A DNA stretch of 64,000 bases from Lates calcarifer. Taxonomy: Eukaryota; Chordata; Actinopteri; Centropomidae. The stretch lies in the NCBI RefSeq assembly GCF_001640805.2, contig NC_066844.1:1420008-1484007 (forward strand), given 5' to 3'. A model generated the notes under the pieces. It saw nothing but the letters and a program-made list of their open reading frames with translations, had not been told where the DNA came from and did no database searches. Position 1 is the stretch's first letter; each line of letters starts with the position of its first letter. This document shows positions 48,632 through 61,300 of this stretch, in pieces. The translations under genes and the position numbers were made by a program.

Positions 48632-51600
48632 ATGAACTCAACCGGACGTCTGGACGGCCTGAATGACGCTTTCTCAAAGAACTTCATCACCTTTGTTTTT
48701 GGCATCATCATCAACTGTATCAATGGAACTTTTGTCTACACCTACTTTAAGAGTGAAGTTTTACACCAAGACCCCAGGTAACAACAGATGGCCAGGTTTG
48801 ATTTCTGAACTGATGAGATTTGTCTGGCTACATCTCATCTACTGCACTCCTCTCTCCTGCAGGTATGTGCTGTACATCCATCTGGTGATCAACGACATGA
48901 TCATGCTAACGTTTTCTGTGGTGCTGCACATCTTTACCTACACCATCCCCCTGACCTTCGCTCCCTGCTGCATCATACTGCTCATCTTAGTCACTACCAC
49001 TAAGTAGGTGTGTGTTTGTGTTAACAAAATCATTCTGCATGTGTGTCAGGTTTCCATCATTGCCACTGAACATAGCACATGTTCTAATGTGTGTGTCTCA
49101 AACTGAAATTTCCACTTGACAGGCTCTTAAAACATTCAAGGATGAGGTGTGCTTACTGTATATTAGCCAGCAAACACATGAAACAGCCCTGTGCAGTGAA
49201 CTGAGATTGACATCTGCGATTAATCAGATAGTTATTCATTTCAAACTCACAAAAACTAATGACTTGAAGAAAACTAAACTCTGTTAAGATGAGACCATCA
49301 GTGAGTTTAAATAAAGAACAGCTGTGTATCAATAGAGTAAACCTCAGCATGAGCTTTAGTTTAACAAGATGTAAATCTGATATAACAAAGCAGTTCTGTT
49401 AAATTTATGTTTTTATCTTTTATCACAACTTAAATTAGCACCATGAAAACATCATTAATGCACCAAGCAAACAATAACTGAGAGACATGAGCTCAGCCAC
49501 AGTAACTTAATACCGGACACCAGGACAGGAGGATACGAGCAGAAACCAGCAGAGCAGAGCCTCAACAGGCTCAGAGATTTCCAGTGGTGCTGATTAATTC
49601 AAGTATTGTGAGTAATTTGGAGGTACTTGTACTTTACTTGAGCATTTCCATTTTCTGCTACTTTTACCACTACACCACTGCAGTTCAGAGGAAAATATTC
49701 TACTTTAAGTTATGAGTTATGTTGCAGATTCAGATTTTGATTACAACATACAATCAACAAGCTAATTATGATGTATTATTATAAGTTATGAAAAGACTTT
49801 ATGAACCACCAAAGAAGAACTTCACAAGTTTCCCAGCAGTATATAAATGAATTATATTCCAACTATGTAATATTCATCACTCTGAAATGGGCCATCAGAG
49901 TACTCAGCCTCAGTAGGGCCTACTTCTTTCACCAGTGCTGAGTTATACTGTTTGGTTTCTGTCTACTGTTTTAGCTTGTTTATATCTTCCATTTTATTTA
50001 AAATCGTGTTTGTCTTCTCTTGTCTCTTGTTTGTATATTACCATTTTATATTTTCTTGTGTTTGCCTTTCTTTAATGCCTTTTGTGTTTTATATACAGAC
50101 CTTAAACTTGCCCTGTTGCTATGGCTACACCAGTTGCATTCCAAATGGCTGTTTCTTTTGTCTTTTATCACAGTAAAAACTGAATATTATGGGTTATAAA
50201 ACTGTTGGTTGGACAAAACAGGACATTTACTGTCACCACCGTATACTTGGCATTTCAGTGTTCTGGTGTTTCATTACTGTGTCAAACAGGCCTACCTGTA
50301 GATGCCATGAGATGTCACTGCCACTGACAGAGTTGAGGACGCGACAAACGGTCGACGAACACAAACACTAGACGACTTTAGCAGACTTTAACACGATAAA
50401 ACACGACGGTGACACTGTTATTTCCTTCAAAAAGGAAGGAGAAGGAGACGACACTTCTAGCGGGTTTAGCCTTTTCTGCAACAACACCTCATTAGCAGCG
50501 GGAGGGAGACCAGGTGTTTCCATCAGGGTAGAGGATCAGACCTGTGGGGGAGCAACGACAGTTCAAAGAGCCCCGCCCCCCTTTACCGCAGAGGGTGTGT
50601 TAGATTTAACCTTTGCCGACTAGAGTACGTCGGAGTGGAGCAGGGACTGGGCGGGTTCAAATTAAAACAGACAGGTCTCAAAGCAAAGGAAAAACCCAGT
50701 GATGGAAAGAGCACGAAAAAGTACCAGTATCACAGTATAAAAATACTCCATTACAGTAAAAGTCCTGCATTTAAAATCATTAATTATAATTCTAATTAAA
50801 TAATTGAGTAAAAGCAAAGAAGTGTCATTGGAAAAATGTTATCAAAAGTAAAAAAAAAAAAAAAAAAAAAAACTACTTTGATTAACTGTATTATTTCAGT
50901 GCAACTTACCAAACAGTCTTCATTCTCACACCACCACACTGACAAATCAGATTCAACCACAGACTCTGTCCAACAGTTTCTTTCTTTGCCCAGTTGGAAA
51001 TCCAGCCTCATTCAGAGGTAATATGTTAGTTAACACTGAACAACACCAAGTTAAAGATTCAAAAACTCTGGGACCAGTTAGTGCTACTAAAGTAGTTAAG
51101 TTAGAGGTCTGACTATTCTCCTGCAGGAACAGGATGTTGATGTTGTCATGACTAGTAAGGTCAAGGTCAGGTATATGTCTCTAGATGTCCAGGCTCCATT
51201 AAAATTTGAACAGTTATTCTGGATTTAAAGCAGCTAACAAATCATTATCATGTGTTCTTATTTATCTTCATCCAGGAACAGCCCTCTGAACCTGGCCGGC
51301 ATGGCAGTCGAGCGTTACATTGCAGTCTGCCGACCTCTTCATCACGCCCAGATCTGCACTGTCCAGCGAGCCTATGCTCTGATTGCACTCATCTGGGTCG
51401 TCTCCCTCATCCCCGCCCTCACAGATATCATGGTCGTCCTCGCCACTCAGCCTCTCTCTGTATTATCAAGGATTGTCATCTGTTACCCGTCATATCTGTA
51501 CAACACACCGTACCACAAGGCTCAAAGTGTGGCTGTTCAGGTGAAATGTTGATTGTTATTTCATTAATTGAATCAGGGCCAGGTACAGGTGGTAAGAACA

Positions 51601-52688
51601 CTATGCAGAGATGGTAAACTGGTTCCACACATTTCCACAGAGAGAAGTCCTGGTCCAAAAGTTGGAACTACTGTTGTCAGTGGTTATTGGACGAGCTACT
51701 GCAAGAGATTTTGTGCCATTTTGAGAAAACACAACTTACGGGGAACCTTCAAATGAAAGATGTAATGACTTAAAAAGTACATTCATCAAAAGCAAAAAAA
51801 ACAGCTGTATTCTGTCAGATATGATTTCTTTCCAACAGAAATTACCCCAACTTCTGCTACATAGGTTCTCCTTCTTCTTTAGTTTATTGGCGGTTGGCAA
51901 CAACAACTTGGTGCATTGCTGCCACCAACTGCTACAGAGTGTGAACTACATAACATTTGGTTCTCAAACCTCTCAAAATGCAGGCTGCCTCTCAAAAGGA
52001 GCAGGTTGCTGAACTGGCTCTAGCACCGTCCAGGTGGAAAAAAGATACCAGAGAAATCAGCCTATTAAACCACTGTGATAACTTCTATCAGATCAGATCT
52101 ATCAGATCTACAAAGAGACCAACACAGTGTTGCTTTTCATTAAGTTACATCAAGTTAACATCAGCCATTTCAGTTTACTGTGTAACCATGGAGAAGCTTG
52201 TTTTTATTTCATAGCTCAGTTTTAATGAGTTTAATCCATAGCAGATTAAAGTGACCATGGTTTGTGTCTTCATGTCTCCTCATCAGGTCCTTCTGTTTTC
52301 ATTTGTCGTCCTGACTTTAATCATCACCTACCTGAAGGTCCTCTGTGCTGCCCAGGCAGCTTCTGGTTCTGACCAGGCCTCCGCCAGAAACGCCCACAAC
52401 ACTATCCTGCTGCACGGAGTCCAGCTCCTCATCTGCACCCTGTCATTCATCTCTCCCCTCATCAACCTCATTTTACTTGCCACTTTGCCCCAGGACCGCA
52501 CCAACATCCTCTTCGTCAATTTTCTGTTCACCAATGTGCTCCCACGTCTGCTCAGTCCACTCATCTACGGCGTCAGAGACAAGAAGTTCAGCAGCCTCAT
52601 CAGGCTGCACTTCTGCTGTAAATACTGTAACTCTATAGAAAATAAGGTGAACCTGGTGGGACTCAGAAGAAGGTCCAAACAGAGGTGA
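48632..52688 (+). CDS. Copy G: intact four-exon odorant receptor, 317 aa, divergent TM6-TM7 region
   Basis: Exons are 48632-48777, 48863-49003, 51276-51540 and 52287-52688. It is the last receptor of the array. Exon 4 departs from the other copies: LILLATLPQDRTNILFV in place of the usual ISLSIWPQ-RRFILF region, then NFLFTNVLPR, NAHNTILL instead of NARNTILL, and a shorter basic tail ending RRRSKQR. Intron 2 is 2272 bp, inflated by several repeats. The frame is open. A candidate poly(A) signal is AATAAA at 53132-53137. Confidence 0.86.
49600..49870. repeat. Teleost interspersed repeat in copy G intron 2
   Basis: Reads ggaggtacttgtactttact, gagcatttccattttctgct, then accactgcagttcagaggaa. This is the style of a widespread fish repeat built from TACTTGAGTA-like units. 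Related fragments appear near 50700-50845, 55170-55240 and 56150-56275. Assigned from memory. Confidence 0.5.
50150..50230. repeat. Interspersed repeat fragment in copy G intron 2
   Basis: Contains cacagtaaaaactgaatatt and ctgttggttggacaaaacag, matching the fragments in introns 2 of copies A and C. Confidence 0.45.
50700..50872. repeat. Interspersed repeat fragment and poly(A) run
   Basis: A fragment of the TACTTGAGTA-type repeat (gtaaaagtcctgcatttaaa) precedes a pure run of 23 A at 50850-50872. Confidence 0.55.
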
Positions 52689-53599
52689 CCACAATAGGCC
52701 TTCAAAGAATGATTGTGCATGTTTTAGTCCATGATCTACAGATACCACTGAACACACAAGCTGATCTGCTGTGATGATCTCTTAAGAGATAAAAGTTACA
52801 TGTGCACAATCACAGTCACAAGTATAAGGTTTAAGTTGTAATACCAGATTTTGGCCACTAGATGGACTCATCATCACAGACATATCTATGAAATTCTGCT
52901 TCTCAGTATGAAATATTAATAAATTATCAGACATGTTTCTGAATGTGTGAGAGGTGTGAGACTATTCCAAATCCCGGTCAGATGTTACAGATTAGGAATG
53001 TTGTGTTTTCTTTAAGCACTTCAGAAAGACAGAGATGTTGATACATTTCATCTTTGTTTTTGCTTCTTGTATGAGACTGAATCTCATTTCTGTTCTTTCC
53101 TGTATCCTCATTGAATTAAATGGGAAAATGAAATAAAGTTGGTCACAAAAAGTTCCTCTATTATTTCATAAAATCGAGAGGAACCTTTAATAGCGTGTTT
53201 CTGTTTTAAAATGTCATGCATTGTTGGTGTTGAGGGGAAGTATTTATGCTCTGTAATGAGAAAAAGTAAAAAGTCAGCAGCAGTTTGTGGGAAACTTAAA
53301 GCTCAGTCTCTGTGGATATTTAGAGGCATATTACAGTAATTAAAAAATAATGAGTTCATTAAATGACACCCGAGATTTCACAAATTTTCATTAAAAACCA
53401 CAGATACACACACACTTAAAACCCCAGCTGTGAGACAACATATTACTCCAGAACCACGAGGCCACTTTAAGCTTGTTCCTGACCACAGCAGACTGACTCC
53501 CTGTGAGAGCATAAACATGAAGACTTTAAAAATAGATCTCCAAATTAACCACCGAGTGCCGCAAACGCATCATAAAAACAATCCCATGCCCGCACAGTG
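52689..53599. other. Spacer between the receptor array and kcns1
   Basis: Copy G 3' flank with AATAAA at 53132-53137, then AT-rich sequence with no recognisable gene. Confidence 0.5.
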
Positions 53600-53952
53600 C
53601 ATTAAAGGCACTTCTCGATCGGAGATACCGATCCTGTTCCGGAATGTGACGGAAAAAGCCGAGGACTGCCTCTCAGAGAAACGGACAAACAGAGGTTCAG
53701 ATGGAGGAAACCTGCGAGTCCTCAGCTGACTCTGCGGCCGCTTCGCAACTGTTTCCTGTCGCAGGCAGAGAGAGGAGGTTTTCACCCCCGTTTTCAGCTT
53801 CTGTCTTTTCTCATCATCCGACGATTCGTGTTTTACAGTTTGGTCCATTTCAGACGGAAAAGTCCAAAACTTATCAGCGCATCATGGGGTGAATCTGAAC
53901 CTGAGGAGGATGCTGATCCGGTGATGAGAGAGTGTCGTGACCAAACTCACAT
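53600..53952 (+). promoter_or_regulatory. kcns1: Probable kcns1 promoter and first noncoding exon
   Basis: CG dinucleotides, scarce elsewhere in the window, cluster here (cgatcggagataccgatcc, ttccggaatgtgacgg, gcggccgcttcg). No TATA box is seen. A strong donor, CAT|gtaagtat at 53952/53953, would end a 5' noncoding exon that joins the acceptor at 58295-58296, just before the kcns1 ATG. This implies a first intron of about 4.3 kb. It is inferred from composition, donor and position. Confidence 0.5.
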
Positions 53953-56900
53953 GTAAGTATCAGAAAAAGATGTAATACTTATAATACGTTTCTCGTGGTA
54001 ACATTAGAGCCTGTAGTGTGTAGCTGTAAAGAGACTTTAGCTACGATTCATTTATTCATCCTTCAAATTTAAAGCTGCACTTTCACCAGTTTACTTCATT
54101 TCCTTCCACCTGTGAAGTTGCATCGTGTTGTGTTCAGGGCACTGATTTATTACATTACACCAACGTGTTCGAGGGAGTTTGTTGTTGCAGGTGCATTTTT
54201 CCACCGCTGTGATTTCAAGCCGCTGCGCTTCCTTGTGCTGAATTATAGATCAACTTTATTTCTGTATGTGCACCATGGCTGCTCCCCAGAGACCTCAGCA
54301 TGGGCCCGTCATGTCATTATAAACACACACAGAGAGTCACATTGTCTCACTGTTATTTACTCGCTTTTCCATTTGTTTGGTGTCTGGACAAAATGGCAAA
54401 AAGGGAATAATTAGTGAAAAAGAGGAACAAATTCCTGCTGTTAAAGCTCATAATTTCATGTTTTTATTCTCTTTTCTGGCTTTGTTTACTCCTTAACATT
54501 AGACCACACTGCTGCAGGTCATCAACAGCAGCATTTATATCTCTACCACCACAGTTTAACTATTGATTAATTATTAATTATATTCTATGAGTTGAAATTT
54601 TCAATCTATTTGTCAAAAGCAAAGATTCTCAGTCTGTAAATAAAGACACAGCTGCACAGCCGTCAGTCAAGACTTTAGTCCAAGTCAGTGCTGAGATAAA
54701 GCTGAGCTGAAATCAAACAAAGGTGTAGCGTTCAGAGAGGATGAAGATCAGTGGATGTGGCTGAAAGCACTGAAAGCTAATAAGCAAACCTTTGGGTTTA
54801 GATTATTATGTTTCCATTCAGATGTTCTGTTTAAGAGTACATCCATGTACTTTTTGAAGTGTTTACAGGTTGTGATCTTCTTCATCTTCTTCTCCTCTTC
54901 TAATGGCACATTATAATTTAAACAGTGCATCACTGTCACCCACTGACGACATGTGTTCTGTGGTTAGTTGCTTACACGTTTGTGATAACCGACTGTAAGG
55001 TCGGCAGAGTCGTGCTTCATGTGACTGCATCACCATATGGAGACTCACTCGGCGTTTTACTCCACTGCAGTGATCAGAACCTGCACTGAGCCTTCACCAG
55101 TCAACACATTCAGTACGTATACTCCACCTTCCTCCAGGAGCTAAACCTGCATCACATAAATAATCAATGGATTATTTTCTACACTGTTGTTTTACTACTT
55201 AAGTAAAGGATACAAATGCTTCCTCCACCGCTGGCTTACAGAGCCCAAACAGACCTGGACTACATGAGATCTAAAGCAGTTACAGGGTTGTTGTTTGCTG
55301 CCGACTTTAAACTGCCCTGCTCTGGATGTGTCTCATCTAAACATCTCATTTCAAATCTGAAGATCAAATCAAGATGCCAGGTGAACACAGACCACTCGCC
55401 ATTAAGTATCAAGTATTAAGATCTTTTACTTAAAGCAGCTACAGTCAACATTTTTACAGAGGCTAATATGACACCACTGATGTCGGTTTGCACTTCAGGT
55501 CAATAAACCTGCTTCCATTCTGATTTATGTTTAGTAGAAAGGTGTGCAGACTTGAGAGGAACCCGTTCCATGTTGGTGGAGAAGGAACATTGGTGTCATT
55601 TTTGGCAGCAGCAGCAGCAGATGTACTCTACCTGCTCGACAGCAAACAGCAGACAGACAGTTAGAGTACGACTGGTGAACACAGTGGAGGATTTAGCAGC
55701 TAAAGACACAGACAGGAGGTGGTGGAGACCAAAAACAGAGCTAATAGAGGAAATACTGGACTGAGGTTTCATCAGATGGACACAAACACCACAACACATG
55801 TATCATCTCTAACTGCAGAAATAAGCAACTGTTTGCTAAGTAGTTCAACTCGTTTCCACTGGCTAAAACAATCATGTTACTGCTTGGATTAAGTAAAAGT
55901 AGCAGTAACACTGAATTCAGGATTTTACTTAAATAGAAGCAGGAAAGTATAAGCAGCAAAATGAAATATCAAAAGAAGAGGTGCTCACTATGCAGAAGAA
56001 CGGGCTCTGTCTCATGCATTAATGTGCAGCAGTGTTAAAATGATTTTAGCAGGTTGAGGTGATTTGACTGTAACATGGCATCTTATTTTAGAAGTTAATC
56101 ATATTTTTTCATGAAATATTGATCTTCAAAGTAACGGTTACAAAATGAATGTGTGGTGGAATAGAAGTATCAAGTAGCATGAAATGGAAATACTCAAGTG
56201 AAGTACAAAGTTTGTCAAAGTTGCACTTCAACACAGTATTTGAGTAAATTTACTTGGTAACTATCCACCACTGGCATTTCTAAATGCTAACATGCTTCCC
56301 ACATACACACCCACCACCCACCTGCATATTCACACAAACATGCTGCTGACAGATGAAGACAGATTTTGGCTGCATCCAGTTCATGTGACCATAAATCACT
56401 GAGCTGAAGAGAGAGAGGAGGAGAAAAACCCGATTAAAAGCAGCAGGAAGAGAGTGAATGATACAGAGGCAGATGAAGTCAGACTGCTCTGGTTAAAACA
56501 CCATTAACTCCACATTAGGTTAACACCTGTCTGTGATTCCTCGGGCCATTTCCTACCCCACGCAATTAGAGACTATATAACATTATTACTTTACATTATA
56601 GCTACACTTTACCTGGAGCAGAAGCAGCACTTAGCGCTGCCTCCAAATGGATGGCTCTCCTCCGTCCTGTAGGAGCGAGCGCTACATGTGGAGCAGCTGC
56701 AGATGTCTGGATGTTTACACCAGATCAGACATAAAAACGAGCAGGAGAAACAAAAATGATGATCCAGATATCATCTTCATTCCCTGAAACTTCACTTGTT
56801 GCTAAGCAATGTTAAACAAACACTCACCAAGTTGAACTGGATTGAATTACGTCTCCTGGTAGTGATATTAACATTGTGCTGTAAAACATATTTCAGGCAA

Positions 56901-58296
56901 CAGCAGGAACATTTGAGGCCTTTGGATACGAGAGTGAAGAACTCTCACATGATACTTTTCAATGTAAAGAAATCTTCCTACAGTTTTAAAGTTTGATGTG
57001 AACTTTTATTCATCTGTTTAGTGATTTCATGGTGTAGTTTTTATTGTGAAAGTGTGTACACTGTGTGGGTGTTTGCACTGGGAGTACAGTAGATGAGCCT
57101 GTGTGGGAGTTAGTTTCTGTTTTGGCTGCATCTATTAGTTTAAAAAAAAAAAAACTTGATCACATGGAGACAAGTTGCCTGAAACTGTGGTTAATGTTAA
57201 TAGAGAAAAATCATTATTTAAGTATTTTGAGCAGAACTTTTGTGTTATGGCTTGTTACACAAACAAAACTCAACTTTTGTCTTTATATTCAGTCTGTGAA
57301 AAGTCCAGTAAAAAGCCTTTTGGCTCTCAACCAGTGCACATTGTGTTTTTTAGTTAACATTAAAATGTCTGGTAGATCAAATTAGTGTCTGGTCGTCTGG
57401 TCTTAGAGCAGAGCAGATGAAATTAGAGTGCCTACGATACAAAGAAGAAGCCCAAAGCTTGAGGTAAATAAAACAGAGAGGATGAGATCTGAATCATTTA
57501 AAAAAAAAAAAACATGTTCCAGTAAAGCTGCGTGTTCAACAACAAAACGCTCACAACTTCAAATGAAGTCAAATATCTGCAGTCAAAGTTTAAGGCTGCT
57601 TAACAAACACCACGCAACGATGAAAAACATCTACGCGTTTCTCAGCACGTTCAGACGTATTTTCTGCCACTTAAAATGAAGAAAAAAGCTAAAGCTAAAT
57701 TTTAAAGTAATTCCCTAAAACAGCTGCTACTCAAACAGGAAGAAATACTGCAGCTGTGTGTGATGTAACACAAAGTTTGAATGAGCTATAGTACAAAGAA
57801 CAAGTATTATCTTTCATTTCACTCCAGTGCCAATATTGTGGTTACAGTACGAGGCAGCTCCCATGTAACTGAATCTGCACGAGGAGGATCTCGTGTCCTC
57901 AGAAAATCAGACATTGATAAATCTACTGTGTGAAATCTCCTCTTTCCCTCGACAGGGTTTCCTTACTGAAACCCTGTTGTACTTGACTGTGAACCTCGTT
58001 TAGGACTTCAACCATGAGCTGAGCTGAGTCCGACAGGAAACGTTTCCTGTCATCTCTCCTCCTCACTCACCGACATAAAAATCAGATTAGATTTCCGTAG
58101 CTAAAAACCAACTTATTTCATTGGTTAAATATACGTTTATCTTCCTGCATTGTGTCTTGTGGTCGTGTCCTCTCCTGTGACCCTGACATTATAAAATCAG
58201 TACTAACTTCAGAATGTGCCACAGTGTATTTCTCACTGTGTCTGTGCTGCCTTTACTTCCATCCTCACCTCTGTCGTGTCTCTGCTGTCACTCCAG
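53953..58296. other. Putative kcns1 intron 1
   Basis: No coding exon recognised. It contains repeat fragments around 55170-55240 (aagtaaaggatacaaatgct), 55550-55800 (gcagctaaagacacagacag ... ccaaaaacagagctaataga) and 56150-56275 (aaatttacttggtaactatc, caccactgg), all in the style of common fish repeats. The short open frames here have no family signature. Confidence 0.45.
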
Positions 58297-58305
58297 ATAA
58301 CCACC

Positions 58306-61300
58306 ATGGTGAAGGAGAGTCTGCCCAGCTGGGTCCACCAGGACTCTGACGAGGGCCTCGTCCACGTGAACGTCGGAGGTCTGAAGAGGAGTCTCTGCTC
58401 CAGCACGCTGAAGAAATTCCCAGACACCAGACTGGGAAAACTGCTGGCATGTGACTCCGAGGAGGATATACTGCAGGTGGGGGGGGTTGAGGAGACAGAC
58501 TGACATATGTCATTCGTACATCCTTCTACAAGGAGCTGGTGTTTGTCTTTCAATTATTTTACTACTAATTTCCATCCTCCCCTCTCTCTGTCCTCCCGTC
58601 TTTCTTCCTTCCTGTAGGTGTGCGATGACTATGACGTGCAGCAGAAGGAGTTTTATTTTGATAGGAATCCCGGCCTCTTCCCATACGTCCTCCACTTCTA
58701 CCAGACGGGCAAACTCCACATCATGGAGGAGCTGTGTGTCTTCTCCTTCAGGTCTGTCTCTGTCGGTCTGATCATAATTTACAGCCCTATGAGACTGCAG
58801 CTAGTGTACAAATGAACTTGATGTGCCCTCTGCTCCCCACAGTCAGGAGATAGAGTACTGGGGTATCAATGAGTTCTTCCTGGACAGTTGCTGCAGTTAC
58901 CGTTACCACGACCGGAAGCTGGAGAGCAGCCGGCATCGCAGCTGGGACGACGAGAGCGACGTCAGCAGCATCGACACGTCTGTGGACGAGATATCTGACT
59001 TAAACAGGTGAAAGGCTGGTGAAGATCTGTAAAGAAAATATCATGGTTGCTGTAATCATGCAACCCCACATCCATTCATCTGTCTCCACGTGTTCTCAGA
59101 GACATGCAGCATTTCCAGGAGGTGCGTTACGGGAACATCAGGAAGTGTCTGTGGCTGACGCTGGAGAACCCAGGATACTCCATCCCCAGCAAGCTCTTCA
59201 GCCTGCTCTCCATCGGAGTGGTGCTCACATCCATCGCCACCATGTGTATCAACAGCATCCCAGAGTATCAGGTTGGTAACAGAGAGCTGGAAAGATCACG
59301 AAGCCAAACAAAACCGTAGAGACTCTAAGGAGTCAGTTTTAGATTCAGCATAAATCCCACTCTGAGGATGTCATCTGTCCAAAAAACATCCATCAATCCA
59401 ACAATAAATCACAGAGAAAAATGTTCCATATAACTCCATAAAATGCCAGAACTTGCCTGAGAATCAAATGTTCTTCAGTATCACAGTAACAGTAGTGAAA
59501 GCTGTCTGTGCATCCACTGCAAACAGCTAATCTTCTTTTAATGGCACCAATTTGCCTGAATGAGTAGGGATGATGAGGAGCTGTGAGGATTGTTCATAAA
59601 CGTCAACCTGGATTCTGCTGAGAAGTGTGAAAATATGGTTCAGAAATTGAATGCATCATTGAAAGCAGCTGTAGATGTGATCACCAACCTTTCTCCTCTT
59701 CTCCTGAAGACGTTCGACTCTGACGGGAAGCTGATCGAGGACCCGACCATGCAGGCTTTGGAGGTGTTCTGCAGCTGCTGGTTCACCTTCGAGGTGAGTT
59801 TCACTGACATGTACAAACATATCAACCAAACAGAAAATATAAAATAATTGTTTCCCTCTTTCTCTCTCTGAGGTGGTGACACGACTGCTGCTCGCGCCGA
59901 ACAGGAGGAAGTTCTTTCATCACCCGCTGAACATTATTGACATGGTGTCTGTGGTTCCCATCTACGTCACCCTGATCTTTGACATGGCTGTGGGATCTGA
60001 GTCTGAACTGGGAGACCTGGGACGACTCATACAGGTTGGGAGAGTGTGATATTTAAAGATTAGCAGCAGGATTGACTGCTTCAAGGCAGAAAGATCATCA
60101 GTGATCTGTGAATGAAAGGGAAAGCAGAATGATTGAAATAGCTTGAAGCAGGAAAATAGAGGGAGAAGCTCTTCCTTATTAAACTGTCGCCAAAGCTTCA
60201 TCATTTTTCAGGACTTTAAGACTCTAAAAAAGCTTCACTTGGACTGTGTGGGTGTAGTTTGATCAGAACTGATTGACAGTGATAAACTCATTAGAGTTTG
60301 AGTCGAATGTTGCTAAGTCCTGAACTGAGACACCAGAGAGAGGAGCTGTGTTCAGAGTTTTATGTCCCAACATCCTGTAATTCTCACTTTTAAACATTTT
60401 ACAGCTGTTTATTTAAAGTTACAAAAAACATCCCTCTCTCTCCTCAGGTGTTCAGGCTGATGAGGATCTTCAGAGTTTTGAAGCTGGCCCGACACTCGAC
60501 AGGACTGCGTTCACTGGGAGCGACGCTTCGGGTGAGTCAGTGCTCAGTCTGCTCAGACACAGACACAGTTATGTAACTTTTGACTCAAACCTCTGAAGGA
60601 AAATAAAAACACTGCGATTAATTTGTATTTAGGTTGTGACATTTCGTCCCGCTGACCTTTCTGTAGCTGCCTCAGATGAAGGTCTGAGTTGATTTTGAAA
60701 AACCCAGGTTCTGCTTCTTTGGAAGATGTGGTTTTGATATTCAGCAATGTCAAGAAGTCTGGGGTTTATGTGATGATTTAAACCTGGATGTCACCGTGTG
60801 CAGTCCTCCACTGCTGAGCGTTGACAGTCTGAACCTGATGGACTGATAAACGCTGCACAACCCCACGAATGTCAGAGAAAACAAGCAGCATGCTGCTGGT
60901 CAGACTCCTGATCTGAGACGCCGTCTTCAGTCTTGGAGACTGCGGCTCTTCCACTGCGTTCATAGCTGCTGCTGCTGCACGTTATCATGCCGTCCTGTGC
61001 AACAACAGTCTCTGAACTTTCCGATCTCACCTTGTGAATAAGAAACTGGCAACAAGTTCACCGCGTGGGCGTTCACAACTTGTTTCCGCTGCCTCCAAGT
61101 GACCACAAAAATCAGTTACTGCAGGTTTGAGTTTGTGTTTCTGTATGTAGTTTTGGTTGGACTTCTTCCCACCCACCTGTTGTTTCCTTGTTCTTTATGT
61201 TTAGTTTACACTGAACCGTGCTGCTCGTTGCTCTGCAGTTTCTTCTCACTGCAGTGAAAAAGCCTGTAGAGTCATGAAACACTGAAGTTTTGCTTAATGT

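Noticed and set aside
53430..53729. Open frame of 99 codons in the CpG-rich region
   Set aside because: No family signature; the region fits the promoter and leader of kcns1 better.
57065..57385. 106-codon frame MGVCTGSTVDEPV...
   Set aside because: AT-rich intronic sequence with a poly-lysine run from an A-tract; nothing recognisable.
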